From Actinomycetota bacterium (GTDB taxonomy: Bacteria > Actinomycetota > Acidimicrobiia > Acidimicrobiales > Ilumatobacteraceae), in assembly GCA_030685215.1 (NCBI GenBank), contig JAUXQB010000324.1, positions 1 through 44,142 of the forward strand: 44,142 nucleotides of DNA. The letters are read 5' to 3'. How positions within the stretch are numbered: the first letter of the stretch is position 1; the number at the start of each line of letters is the position of its first letter. The notes below the pieces were generated by a model that had not been told where the DNA came from, did not search any database, and saw nothing but the letters and a program-made list of their open reading frames with translations. Positions 30,903 through 38,410 of the stretch are shown here, piece by piece. Both the position numbers and the translations under genes were made by a program.

Positions 30903-30949
30903 TCAGCGACAACTTTTGCTGCACTTGGTGCAGGGGAAGTTGTCGCTGA
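30903..30949. other. Two-part hairpin with 3x3 internal loop
   Basis: TCAGCGACAACTT (30903-30915) pairs perfectly with AAGTTGTCGCTGA (30937-30949). Inside, a 3x3 internal loop (TTG/GGG) separates it from CTGCAC (30919-30924) and GTGCAG (30928-30933) around a 3-base loop. No U tract follows on either strand. It shares this exact architecture with the hairpin at 19611-19645. It may be a repeat-family element or a terminator of the collagen-like gene. Confidence 0.6.
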
Positions 30950-31055
30950 CCGAAACGATGTGCCGTGAGCTGGACTGCCCGACCCGACGCCGGGGCCGAG
31001 GCAGAGCCACAGCGGTGACCGGCGGCGGTTCGGGTGCCGCACTGGAGGTGGCCCG

Positions 31056-31115
31056 TCTACTTCTCTCGGAACGGTGACGACGTTGGTTGCGCGCCGGCGC
31101 AACCAGAGTTGTCGC
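31056..31115. repeat. Imperfect 60-bp repeat, copy 2
   Basis: Partner of 30771-30830. Its hairpin is perfect here: GGTTGCGC (31085-31092) and GCGCAACC (31097-31104) around GCCG. Confidence 0.7.
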
Positions 31116-31180
31116 TCTTCCAGTGCGTGTTGGTGGCTGCGAACGTTCGACCTGCCACATCACCAACGACGAAGCCCGAC

Positions 31181-31285
31181 CATCCGAGTGGCAGCCGACC
31201 ATCCGAGTGGCAGCCGACCATCCGAGTGGCAGCCGACCATCCGAGTGGCAGCGGCACCTCCGTCGGGACGCTCTCACTCGGATGG
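31181..31285. repeat. Tandem 19-bp REP-like array, locus 1
   Basis: The unit CATCCGAGTGGCAGCCGAC occurs at 31181-31199, 31200-31218 and 31219-31237 without change, and with a diverged end at 31238-31256. A single inverted core, CACTCGGATGG, follows at 31275-31285. The units abut, so this is not a CRISPR. The same unit type forms the array at 42402-42534. It lies between the 3' ends of two convergent genes. Confidence 0.85.
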
Positions 31286-31324
31286 ACCGCAACCACGCCA
31301 CTCACTCGCACGCGGGCGGCACAG

Positions 31325-32260
31325 TCAGTACGTGTTGACGGTGCTCTGGAACTTCTGCATCAGGTGCGGGCCAGCGTGGATGGGCCCGTACTTCGGTGCT
31401 GCTCCCGGCTCGAGACAGGTGGGCAGGCACTCGATGACCGCGTCCCAGTTGGCGTTGTGGAAGAACGCGATCGACTGCCGGCGGCCTCGCGGCACCAGCA
31501 CGCGGTGCATCGTCGAGCGCCAGCGGTCGTTGGTCCAGCGGGCCATCGCGTCGCCGAGGTTCACGACCAGTGAGCCGGGCTCGGCGTGCACGTCGTGCCA
31601 CGTGCCGTCGTCGCCCGCCACCTGCAGGCCGCCCTGCACCGGGTCGGCGAGCAGGATGGTGAGCGTGCCGTAGTCGGTGTGGGGGCTGGCGCCGTACTGG
31701 TCGGCCTGGTGCTCGGTGAGCGCGGGGTAGTGCAGCGCTCTCATCGCGCTGGTGTGGCGCGAGATCATCGGGTCGAAGTGGTGCTCCGGCATCCTCAGCC
31801 CGATGGCCATCAGGCGCAACAGCCGCGCGGCCAGGTCGCTCATCTCGCGGAAGTAGCGCTCCCACGCCGGCCGCAGCTGCGGCGGCGACACGGGCCACTG
31901 GTTCTGCGACCAGGCGAACGACTCGTCGGGATCGGTGATGGCGTGCGTCGGCCGGTCGATCGGCCCGATCGCCAAGCTCTCCTTGAGGTCGGGCGCGCCA
32001 CCGTTGCCCAGTGACTTCGCCAGCGTCTCGCCGGCGACGGGGGAGTAGCCGTAGGGGTAGCCGGGATGCGGCATCGCGACCTGCATCTTCTCGGCGAGTG
32101 GCAGCTCGAAGAACTGCCGGGCGCTGATCCATGCGTCGTCGATCACGGACGGCGGCACGCCGTGTCCGACCACGGTGAGGAAGCCCGCACGCGAGCACGC
32201 CTCGTCGATCGCCGCGGCCGCGCCGGCTTCGCTCAGATCGACCTTCGGCACCCAGCTCAT
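31325..32260 (-). CDS. Isopenicillin N synthase-like 2OG/Fe(II) oxygenase
   Basis: The 311-residue protein has the two IPNS-family parts. The N-terminal non-haem dioxygenase domain contains GFLTVVGHGVPPSVID, and the 2OG-Fe(II) core shows H194-T-D196 in GASPHTDYGTLTILL, H252 in STMHRVLVP and R261-x-S263 for 2-oxoglutarate. SLVVNLGDAMARWTNDRWRST is strongly typical. Family members hydroxylate or desaturate small molecules (gibberellin oxidases, ethylene-forming enzymes, IPNS). Unlike true IPNS, it retains the 2-oxoglutarate RxS motif. ATG 32260 is chosen over GTG 32269, because the -10 box TACCGT ends 7 bases before the ATG and overlaps that GTG. Confidence 0.9.
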   Translation of the reverse strand: MSWVPKVDLSEAGAAAAIDEACSRAGFLTVVGHGVPPSVIDDAWISARQFFELPLAEKMQVAMPHPGYPYGYSPVAGETLAKSLGNGGAPDLKESLAIGPIDRPTHAITDPDESFAWSQNQWPVSPPQLRPAWERYFREMSDLAARLLRLMAIGLRMPEHHFDPMISRHTSAMRALHYPALTEHQADQYGASPHTDYGTLTILLADPVQGGLQVAGDDGTWHDVHAEPGSLVVNLGDAMARWTNDRWRSTMHRVLVPRGRRQSIAFFHNANWDAVIECLPTCLEPGAAPKYGPIHAGPHLMQKFQSTVNTY

Positions 32261-32273
32261 GAGCGTCACGGTA
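32261..32273 (-). promoter_or_regulatory. Leaderless -10 box for the IPNS-like gene
   Basis: TACCGT on the reverse strand (32273-32268) is followed by 7 bases and ATG 32260. Confidence 0.5.
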
Positions 32274-32299
32274 TCCCGCCGGGCGTGGTCGCGGCCGGG

Positions 32300-33889
32300 T
32301 CAGTGGCGAGTGCGCAACCAGCGACGCCAGCGCGGGTGCGTCACGTCGGGCCACAGCGCCTCGAACTGCCTGCGGGCTTCCGTGACGTGCGCCCGCTCAG
32401 CGTCGTGGAGCAGGCCGAACACGAAGCCGGTGCTGCCATCGGCGTGCTCGGCGGCGAGCAGGCGGGCGGTGTCGGCGGCGAGCGCGGCGTCCTGGTGCAT
32501 GCCGAGCAACTCGGTGACCGTGGCGACCTGCTTCGCCCACTCACGCGCCGGTCGCCCGAACACCGGGGTGAGCGCGTCGAGCGCGTACCGCGTGTGCTTG
32601 CCCCGGATGCGGACGGCATGCCACTGGTCGTCGGCGCTCTTCTTGCGCAGCGCGTCGGCGTCGCGCCGGAACTTGCGCCACGCCTGTCGCACCAGCGGCC
32701 GCAGTTCGTGCGCGCACGAGTGGCTCGCGGCGTCGGTCACCGGTGGCGCCGCGCTGGCGCTCACCAGTCGGTCGAGCAGGGCGAGGTAGCGCTCTGACTC
32801 CATCGCCTCGGTGGACCGGGCCGCCGCAGCCAGCGCTTCGGCGCCGAGGACGCGACGCACCACGTCGGCGGCGGCCTGCACGGCGGCGTCGGCGATGGGC
32901 AGCGAGGCGAGATCATGCAGGAGTCGCGCCTCGAGCACCTCGCGATCGCGCGCTGCCCCGAGCTCACCGGCGATCCAGCCCAGTTCGTCGCGCGTTGTCC
33001 GCGACCAGTCGGCGTCGATGAGCGGACCGAACACGCGCAGCCCGCTGCGCAACCGGCGGGCGGCCACCCGCATCTGGTGCACGCCTTCGGGGAGCCCGCG
33101 TCGCACGTTCAGGTCTTCGCGCACCAGTGCCGCGGTGTGCCGCGCGAGGTGCGCGCGGATGGCGTCGACGGCCGGGTCGTGCACGCCCACCTTCGGCGGT
33201 GTGGCGATGTCGGGTGCGGCCGTGGCCCCTGGACCGAGCGCTCGCGCCGCCTTCGACGAGAACGTGCTGATGGTGGCGCCGGCCGCGACGAGTGCCTGCA
33301 CGACCGGCTCGAGGTCGTCGACCGAGCGATGGGCTGCGGCCTCCACCTCGATCTCACGGAACCGTTCGGTGATGCGACCGGACCGGAGCACGGTGACCCG
33401 GTCGTCGGTGATCTCGGCGATGGGCCGTCCATCGGCGTCGACGAGCTGGGTGGGGCGACGCTCGTTGCGAATGGTGGCCACCGGCGCGAGGGGAGCGCCG
33501 CGAGTGATGCCGAGCACGGCGGACACCAGGGCCCACGGCGGCTCGTGCGCGTCGTCGCGCTGGTCGCCGAGCGGGAGCTGCAGCTCGTCGCGACTGGCGG
33601 CCTCGGCGTGTGAACGACGGCCCGCGGCTCCTCGCTTGCCCCGCGCTCCGTGCACCGGCAGCTTCAAGTGCCAGCCGTCGTCGACGCCGCCCGTGCGTCG
33701 GCGCAACGTGATGTGGCTGCGCGCGAGACGCAGGTCGGCCGTGTCGAAGTAGACGGCCTCCAGGTGCAGCACCGGCTGAGCCTCCGCTGTGGCGACTCCC
33801 GCGACCGAACCGGCGAGACGAGGGAGTCGGAAGCCCCGCGGCACCTCCAGCTTGCGCTCGATCTCGCGGTGCACCTTCGGCTGGTTCAC
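32300..33889 (-). CDS. CYTH-CHAD domain protein (polyphosphate-associated)
   Basis: The 529-residue protein has an N-terminal CYTH domain (about 1-210), with the signature E9-x-E11-x-K13 in HREIERKLEV and YFDTADLRLARSHITLRRRTGG. A helical CHAD domain follows (about 240-525), with conserved His/Arg clusters in VHQMRVAARRLRSGLRVFGPLID, WHAVRIRGKHTRYALDAL and the end. CYTH enzymes act on triphosphorylated substrates, including tripolyphosphate. CHAD domains bind polyphosphate and target proteins to polyphosphate granules. The protein therefore probably works on or at polyphosphate. GTG 33889 lies 7 bases after TACGGT and gives the correct CYTH N-terminus; the longer open frame upstream is not coding. 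Confidence 0.93.
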   Translation of the reverse strand: MNQPKVHREIERKLEVPRGFRLPRLAGSVAGVATAEAQPVLHLEAVYFDTADLRLARSHITLRRRTGGVDDGWHLKLPVHGARGKRGAAGRRSHAEAASRDELQLPLGDQRDDAHEPPWALVSAVLGITRGAPLAPVATIRNERRPTQLVDADGRPIAEITDDRVTVLRSGRITERFREIEVEAAAHRSVDDLEPVVQALVAAGATISTFSSKAARALGPGATAAPDIATPPKVGVHDPAVDAIRAHLARHTAALVREDLNVRRGLPEGVHQMRVAARRLRSGLRVFGPLIDADWSRTTRDELGWIAGELGAARDREVLEARLLHDLASLPIADAAVQAAADVVRRVLGAEALAAAARSTEAMESERYLALLDRLVSASAAPPVTDAASHSCAHELRPLVRQAWRKFRRDADALRKKSADDQWHAVRIRGKHTRYALDALTPVFGRPAREWAKQVATVTELLGMHQDAALAADTARLLAAEHADGSTGFVFGLLHDAERAHVTEARRQFEALWPDVTHPRWRRWLRTRH

Positions 33890-33902
33890 GAGGTGGACCG
33901 TA
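33890..33902 (-). promoter_or_regulatory. Leaderless -10 box for the CYTH-CHAD gene
   Basis: TACGGT on the reverse strand (33902-33897) is followed by 7 bases and GTG 33889. It faces the divergent MFS promoter, 57 bases away. Confidence 0.5.
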
Positions 33903-33958
33903 TCCCTGCACGGTGTGATTGGCCACCCCGCCTCGGGTGCCGTCGGCCACTCCGGCAG

Positions 33959-33970
33959 TAGCGTGCGTGC
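33959..33970 (+). promoter_or_regulatory. Leaderless -10 box for the MFS gene at 33971
   Basis: TAGCGT (33959-33964) is followed by 6 bases and GTG 33971. The same hexamer and spacing occur before the flavoenzyme gene at 1757. Confidence 0.5.
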
Positions 33971-35224
33971 GTGCTCGAGGTGGACGCGCCTGCAGATGGT
34001 CCGTGGGCGCCACTGCGGCTGCCCGTCTACCGAGCGCTCTGGATCGCGGGGTTGGTGTCGAACATCGGCACGTTCATGCACCTCGTCGCGGCCGGTTGGG
34101 CGATGACGCTGGTCACCGACTCCGACTTGCTGGTCAGCCTGGTGCAGACCTCGTGGGCTGTCCCCGGCTTCCTGCTCGCGCTGCACGCCGGCGCCTTCGC
34201 CGACATGATCGACCGGCGCCGACTGATCATCCTCACGCAGGTCGCAGCGCTCGTGGTGGCGGGCTCGATGGGTGTGCTGCAGATCCTGGATCAGATGCCG
34301 CCGTCGGCCCTGCTCGCAGGCACCTTCCTCCAGTCGGTGGCGCTGACGCTCGCGGCTCCTGCGTTCATGGCGCTCACCCCGGAGCTGGTGGGGCCGCGAC
34401 GCCTCTCGCAGGCGCTCGGACTCGACTCCATCTCGCGCAACATCGCCCAAGCACTCGGGCCGGCGGTTGCGGGGCTGGTGATCGCGTTGTCGGGTCCGGG
34501 CGCTGTGTTCCTGCTCGACGCCGCGTCGTTCATCGCCGTGGTCGTCGCAGTGCGCGGCTACCGGCCTGCACCGAGAGCGGCGTCGGCGCCGCAGGCACTC
34601 GCTGCCGTCATCCGCGACGGTGTGCGGCACGTGGCCCGCGCGGTGGCGTTGCGGCGGCTGGCGATTCGGCTCGCGCTGATGTCGGGCGTCAGTTCGTCGC
34701 TGGCCGCGCTGCTGCCGGTGGTGGCGACCAAGCGGCTCGGCGTCGGATCGGCCGGGTTCGGCATGCTGGCGGCGGCGCTCGGCCTCGGCTCGGTGATGGC
34801 CGTGTGGGTGTTGCCGCGCCTCCGCGCGGTGGCTCGGCCCGAGCGAACAGTGTTTCTCGCCGCGCTCGTCTGGTCGCTCGGCGTGGCGTTGCTCGTGGTC
34901 GGTGATCGGCTGTGGTCGGCGGTGGTGGCCATGGTGCTCGCCGGGGCCGGCTCGATGGGCACGATGAACGTGCTGTTCTCCACCTACACGGTGCAGCTGG
35001 AAGAGTGGATGCGCGGCCGTGGCTCGGCCATCGCGATGTTGATGGTGTGGCTGGGAGCCTCGATCGGCGCCGTCGTGTGGGGCGCCACCGCCGATGCGGT
35101 CGGCGTGCGCGCGGCGCTGCTGGTGGCGACCGTCGTCAACATCGTCGTGGCACTCGTCGCACGCGGCCTGCTGCACATCACCACCGCACCGGCACTCGTC
35201 GATGTCGACGGCGCGTCCGCGTAG
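33971..35224 (+). CDS. MFS transporter (EntS/MFS_3-like exporter)
   Basis: The 417-residue protein has 11-12 membrane spans. It begins PLRLPVYRALWIAGLVSNIGTFMHLVAAGWAMTLVTDSDLLVSLVQTSWAVPGFLLALHAGAFADMIDRRRLII, which is the MFS_3/EntS pattern with the loop 2-3 motif GAFADMIDRRR. The middle PELVGPRRLSQALGLDSISRNIAQALGPAVAGLVI is also characteristic. Members export enterobactin, macrolides or other natural products by proton antiport. The partner substrate is unknown here. GTG start with a leaderless -10 box. It ends 12 bases before the DapA-type gene, but that gene has its own promoter signal. Confidence 0.92.
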   Translation: MLEVDAPADGPWAPLRLPVYRALWIAGLVSNIGTFMHLVAAGWAMTLVTDSDLLVSLVQTSWAVPGFLLALHAGAFADMIDRRRLIILTQVAALVVAGSMGVLQILDQMPPSALLAGTFLQSVALTLAAPAFMALTPELVGPRRLSQALGLDSISRNIAQALGPAVAGLVIALSGPGAVFLLDAASFIAVVVAVRGYRPAPRAASAPQALAAVIRDGVRHVARAVALRRLAIRLALMSGVSSSLAALLPVVATKRLGVGSAGFGMLAAALGLGSVMAVWVLPRLRAVARPERTVFLAALVWSLGVALLVVGDRLWSAVVAMVLAGAGSMGTMNVLFSTYTVQLEEWMRGRGSAIAMLMVWLGASIGAVVWGATADAVGVRAALLVATVVNIVVALVARGLLHITTAPALVDVDGASA

Positions 35225-35236
35225 TCTGCACGCTGC
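35222..35236 (+). promoter_or_regulatory. -10 box of the hydroxyproline-type operon
   Basis: TAGTCT (35222-35227) overlaps the MFS stop and is followed by 9 bases and ATG 35237, giving a leader of at most a few bases. Confidence 0.4.
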
Positions 35237-36124
35237 ATGACCGCTGCTCTCTTCCCCGGTGTCGTCGTCCCACTCGCCACGCCGTTCCACGACGACAGCT
35301 CGTTGGCTCCGGAGCTGGTCGAGCCACTGGTCGAGTTCCTCCTCGCCGCAGGGGCCAGCGGACTGGTCGCCGCCGGCACCACCGGAGAGGGCTACGCCCT
35401 CGACAGCGATGAGCGTCGCCGAATCGTCGAGGCGGTCGTCGCGGCGTGCGCGGGTCGTGTGCCGGTGCTCGTCGGCGTCGGTGGCACCGCCACGCGTGAG
35501 GCCGTCGCGCAGGCGCGAATGGCTCGCGACGCCGGTGCGGCGGGGCTGATGGTCGCGGCGCCGGCGTACTGCCTGCCGACTCCCGACGAACTCGCGGCGC
35601 ACGTCGTTGCCGTGGTCGACGCGGTGGCGCTGCCCACGGTGCTCTACGACTACCCGGCGCGGACCGGCGTGCCGTTCGACGCCGCGGTGCTCGAGCAGAT
35701 CGCCGACCACCCGCTGGTGGTGGGCATCAAGGAGGCCAGCGGCGACCTGGGTCGCATCGCGATGCTGCGCGATCGCTTCGGCGATCACCTCGCCACCATC
35801 TCGGGCAGCGACACGCTGGCGATGCACTACTTCGAGGCCGGCGCACGTTCGTGGATCGCCGGCTTCGGCAACGTGCTGCCCGCCGAGCACGCCGCGATGG
35901 TGGCCGCGGCGGCGGCCGGCGACATGGCGGCGGGTTGGGCCATCCAGGAGCGGCTCACTCCCATCCTCACCAACGTCGAATCCGGCCGCTACAACGCGAA
36001 GGTGAAGGCCGGCCTGCAGCTGCGCGGCGTGCCCGTCGGCCCCACACGGGCGCCGATGACGTCGCTGGCCGAGCCCGAGCTGTCCGTGCTCCGCGCACAG
36101 CTCGCGACGCTCGGGTACTCGTGA
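35237..36124 (+). CDS. DapA-family lyase, probable 1-pyrroline-4-hydroxy-2-carboxylate deaminase
   Basis: The 295-residue TIM-barrel aldolase of the dihydrodipicolinate synthase/NAL family has GTTGEGYALDSDERRRIV (the GTTGE motif near 47-51), Tyr138 in LYDYPARTG, and Schiff-base Lys165 in VGIKEASGD. GNVLPAEHAAMVAAA follows near the end. Members include dihydrodipicolinate synthase, KDG aldolase and the deaminase that converts 1-pyrroline-4-hydroxy-2-carboxylate to 2-oxoglutarate semialdehyde. The last is favoured because the next two genes are a D-amino-acid flavoenzyme and a 4-hydroxyproline epimerase-type protein, all overlapping by 4 bases. This is functional inference from context. Confidence 0.88.
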   Translation: MTAALFPGVVVPLATPFHDDSSLAPELVEPLVEFLLAAGASGLVAAGTTGEGYALDSDERRRIVEAVVAACAGRVPVLVGVGGTATREAVAQARMARDAGAAGLMVAAPAYCLPTPDELAAHVVAVVDAVALPTVLYDYPARTGVPFDAAVLEQIADHPLVVGIKEASGDLGRIAMLRDRFGDHLATISGSDTLAMHYFEAGARSWIAGFGNVLPAEHAAMVAAAAAGDMAAGWAIQERLTPILTNVESGRYNAKVKAGLQLRGVPVGPTRAPMTSLAEPELSVLRAQLATLGYS

Positions 36125-37404
36125 CCCACGCCGCGGTCGACGTCGTGGTGGTCGGTGGCGGCATCATCGGCCGCTCGGTGGCTTCGGCGGCGGCGCGGCG
36201 CGGGATGTGTGTGCTCGTCGTCGAGCCCGGTGGCCGCACCTTCGGCACGTCGTCGTCGAACGCAGGCCACCTGGTGCCCAGTCACCGGGTGCCGTTCGCC
36301 GCGCCGGGGATGGTGCGTGCCGGGCTGCACAGCTTGGTCACGCGCGATGGCGCGTTCGCCGTCTCGCCGCGGGTGATGTGGCGCATCTCGCCGTGGTTGT
36401 GGCGCTTCGCGCGCAACAGCACTGCGGCCAACGTGGCGCGAGGTGTGCCGGTGCTGGCCTCACTGCTCGACACGACGGTGTCGGAGGTGCACCGGCTACG
36501 GGACGAAGGTGCCGCGCTCGACTTCTCCGACGGCGGTGTGGTGCAGGTGTGCACCACCGGTGCGACGTTCTCGAGCATGCGCCACGAGGCGCAGGAGTGG
36601 AGTCGTTGGGGTGTTCGCACGCAGGAGTGGAGCTCAGATGAGCTGCTCGCCGCAGAGCCGTCGCTGCGGTCGGGTGTCGCCGGCGCGGTGGTGCTCGCCG
36701 ACGACGGTCGGTTCGACCCGGCGGCACTGCTGGCTGCCGTGACCGACGAGGGCCTTCGACGGGGAGTGCGAACGCTCGACGCGCGCGTCCGTCGTGTCGA
36801 ACCCACCGACGATCGCGCCGCGCTCGTGCACACCAGCGCCGGCACCGTTCGTGCGGGTCAGGTGGTGGTCGCGGCGGGCGCGTGGACGCCGAGTCTGTGT
36901 GCACCGCTCGGTGTGCGCCTGCCGATCGTGGCTGCCCGTGGCGACAGCGTGACGCTCGCACCGGGCGTGGGGGCGATGCCGACGCGAGCGATGCTGTTGG
37001 TGGACCAGCGACTGGCCGTGAATCCGCTGGCGGCCGGTCTGCGCATCACCGGCGGTTTCGGCCTCACCTCCACGGCGGATCGGGCCGTGCACGATCGTCG
37101 TTCGCGACGACTCGTCCAGCGCGCTGCGGTCGTGCTCGACCTGCCGTCAGATGCGCAACCGGCTCGACGCTGGACGGGGCTGCGGCCGGCAACGCCCGAC
37201 GGGCTGCCGGTGATCGGGCGTCTGCCGCACGCCCCGGCGGTGCTGGTGGCAGCCGGTCATGGCATGCTCGGTTCCACCACCGGTCCCGGCACGGGCGAGA
37301 TGGTGGCCGCGATGCTGTCCGGAGCACCGGTGGGCATCGATGTGTCGCCGTTGTCGCCGGCGAGGTTCGGCGCAGGGAACAAGCGAAAGGGGAGTGCCGG
37401 ATGA
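36121..37404 (+). CDS. FAD-dependent D-amino acid oxidase/dehydrogenase, probable D-hydroxyproline dehydrogenase
   Basis: The 427-residue protein begins VDVVVVGGGIIGRSVASAAARRG with FAD GxGxxG at 12-17, then VVEPGGRTFGTSSSNAGHLVPSHRVPFAAPG, the DadA-type substrate-loop start. The C-terminus contains RRWTGLRPATPDGLPVIGRLP and VAAGHGMLGSTTGPGTGEMVAAML, typical of DadA-like enzymes. These oxidise D-amino acids to imines, passing electrons to quinone or O2. In the 4-hydroxyproline pathway, cis-4-hydroxy-D-proline is converted to 1-pyrroline-4-hydroxy-2-carboxylate. GTG 36121 overlaps the upstream stop, and its own stop overlaps the epimerase start. Compared with the DAO protein at 1757 it has a different substrate region. 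Confidence 0.88.
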   Translation: MTHAAVDVVVVGGGIIGRSVASAAARRGMCVLVVEPGGRTFGTSSSNAGHLVPSHRVPFAAPGMVRAGLHSLVTRDGAFAVSPRVMWRISPWLWRFARNSTAANVARGVPVLASLLDTTVSEVHRLRDEGAALDFSDGGVVQVCTTGATFSSMRHEAQEWSRWGVRTQEWSSDELLAAEPSLRSGVAGAVVLADDGRFDPAALLAAVTDEGLRRGVRTLDARVRRVEPTDDRAALVHTSAGTVRAGQVVVAAGAWTPSLCAPLGVRLPIVAARGDSVTLAPGVGAMPTRAMLLVDQRLAVNPLAAGLRITGGFGLTSTADRAVHDRRSRRLVQRAAVVLDLPSDAQPARRWTGLRPATPDGLPVIGRLPHAPAVLVAAGHGMLGSTTGPGTGEMVAAMLSGAPVGIDVSPLSPARFGAGNKRKGSAG

Positions 37405-38405
37405 GAGCGCGACGCGTGTTCCACTGCGTGGAGTCGCACACCGAGGGCATGCCCACGCGTGTCGTGGTCGGCGGCGTCGCACCGATTCCCGGCGACACGA
37501 TGGAAGCGCGCCGTCAGTGGTTCATCGCCAACTCCGACACCGTACGCACCCTGCTGATGCACGAACCACGCGGACACTCGGCCATGAGCGGGGCCATCCT
37601 GCAACCACCCACGCGGCCCGATGCGGACTGGGGTGTGCTGTACATCGAGGTCACCGGCTGCCTGCCGATGTGCGGGCACGGCACCATCGGCGTGGCGACC
37701 GTGCTCGTCGAGACCGGCATGGTGCCGGTGACCGAGCCGATCACCACCATCCGCCTCGACACGCCGGCCGGTCTGGTGGTCGCCGAGGTGCAGGTCGACG
37801 GCGGTCGCGCGATGGCGGTCACCATCCGCAACGTGCCGTCGTTCGTGACCGCACTCGATCGTGTAGTGGCGGTCGACGGCATCGGTCCCGTCCGCTACGA
37901 CATGGCGTTCGGCGGCAACTTCTACGCCATCGTCGATCTGGCCGACCTGGGCGTACCGTTCGGAAAGGCGCACTCGCGCGCGTTGCTCGACGCGGGCATG
38001 GCCGTGCTGCAGGCCATCGACGCCACCGACCCGCCGGTGCACCCCGGCGAACCGAGCATCCACGGCTGTCATCACGCGCAGTTGGTCGCGCCGGGCAGCG
38101 ACGCGCGCAGCTCGCGGCACGCGATGGTCATCGCCCCTGGCTACTTCGACCGCTCACCGTGCGGCACCGGCACGAGCGCGCGGGTCGCGCAGCTCCACGC
38201 TCGGGGCCTGCTGCCGTTGCACACCGACTTCGTCAACGAATCGCTGCTCGGCACTCACTTCGTCGGCCGGCTGGTCGAGACCACCGAGGTCGCCGGCGTG
38301 CCGGCGGTGGTGCCCACCATCACCGGCAGCGCGTGGCTGACGGGTACCTCGCAACAGTTCCTCGACGAACGCGATCCTTTCCCCGACGGCTTCCTGCTCG
38401 GCTGA
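37401..38405 (+). CDS. Proline racemase family protein, probable 4-hydroxyproline 2-epimerase
   Basis: The 334-residue protein has both catalytic cysteines of the proline racemase family: Cys91 in LPMCGHGTIG and Cys254 in RSPCGTGTSAR. A true 4-hydroxyproline epimerase or racemase keeps both, whereas a trans-3-hydroxyproline dehydratase has Thr at the second position, so an epimerase is indicated. The N-terminus HCVESHTEGMPTRVVVGG is typical. The reaction interconverts trans-4-hydroxy-L-proline and cis-4-hydroxy-D-proline. It overlaps the flavoenzyme gene by 4 bases. The semialdehyde dehydrogenase needed to finish the pathway is not in the window. Confidence 0.92.
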   Translation: MRARRVFHCVESHTEGMPTRVVVGGVAPIPGDTMEARRQWFIANSDTVRTLLMHEPRGHSAMSGAILQPPTRPDADWGVLYIEVTGCLPMCGHGTIGVATVLVETGMVPVTEPITTIRLDTPAGLVVAEVQVDGGRAMAVTIRNVPSFVTALDRVVAVDGIGPVRYDMAFGGNFYAIVDLADLGVPFGKAHSRALLDAGMAVLQAIDATDPPVHPGEPSIHGCHHAQLVAPGSDARSSRHAMVIAPGYFDRSPCGTGTSARVAQLHARGLLPLHTDFVNESLLGTHFVGRLVETTEVAGVPAVVPTITGSAWLTGTSQQFLDERDPFPDGFLLG

Positions 38406-38410
38406 CCCGC

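Larger units (their letters stand above)
30709..31324. other. Repeat-rich intergenic interval between convergent genes
   Basis: No gene is credible in these 616 bases. They hold two imperfect 60-bp copies (30771-30830, 31056-31115), a long two-part hairpin (30903-30949) and a tandem array of 19-bp units (31181-31256). Open frames here translate to Arg- and Ser-rich or period-19 peptides and are artefacts. Confidence 0.75.

Noticed and set aside
31181-31256. CRISPR array
   Set aside because: The 19-bp units abut with no spacers, the unit is too short, and no cas genes are nearby.
31087-31338. Short open frames over the 19-bp repeats, giving periodic peptides
   Set aside because: Periodicity of 19 is not a multiple of three, so the frame shifts each unit; there is no ribosome site and no conserved domain.
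33890-35890. N-terminal extension of the CYTH-CHAD protein (frame open to 35890)
   Set aside because: The CYTH domain begins at GTG 33889 with a -10 box just upstream, and the extension is antisense to the MFS and DapA-type genes and is low-complexity.
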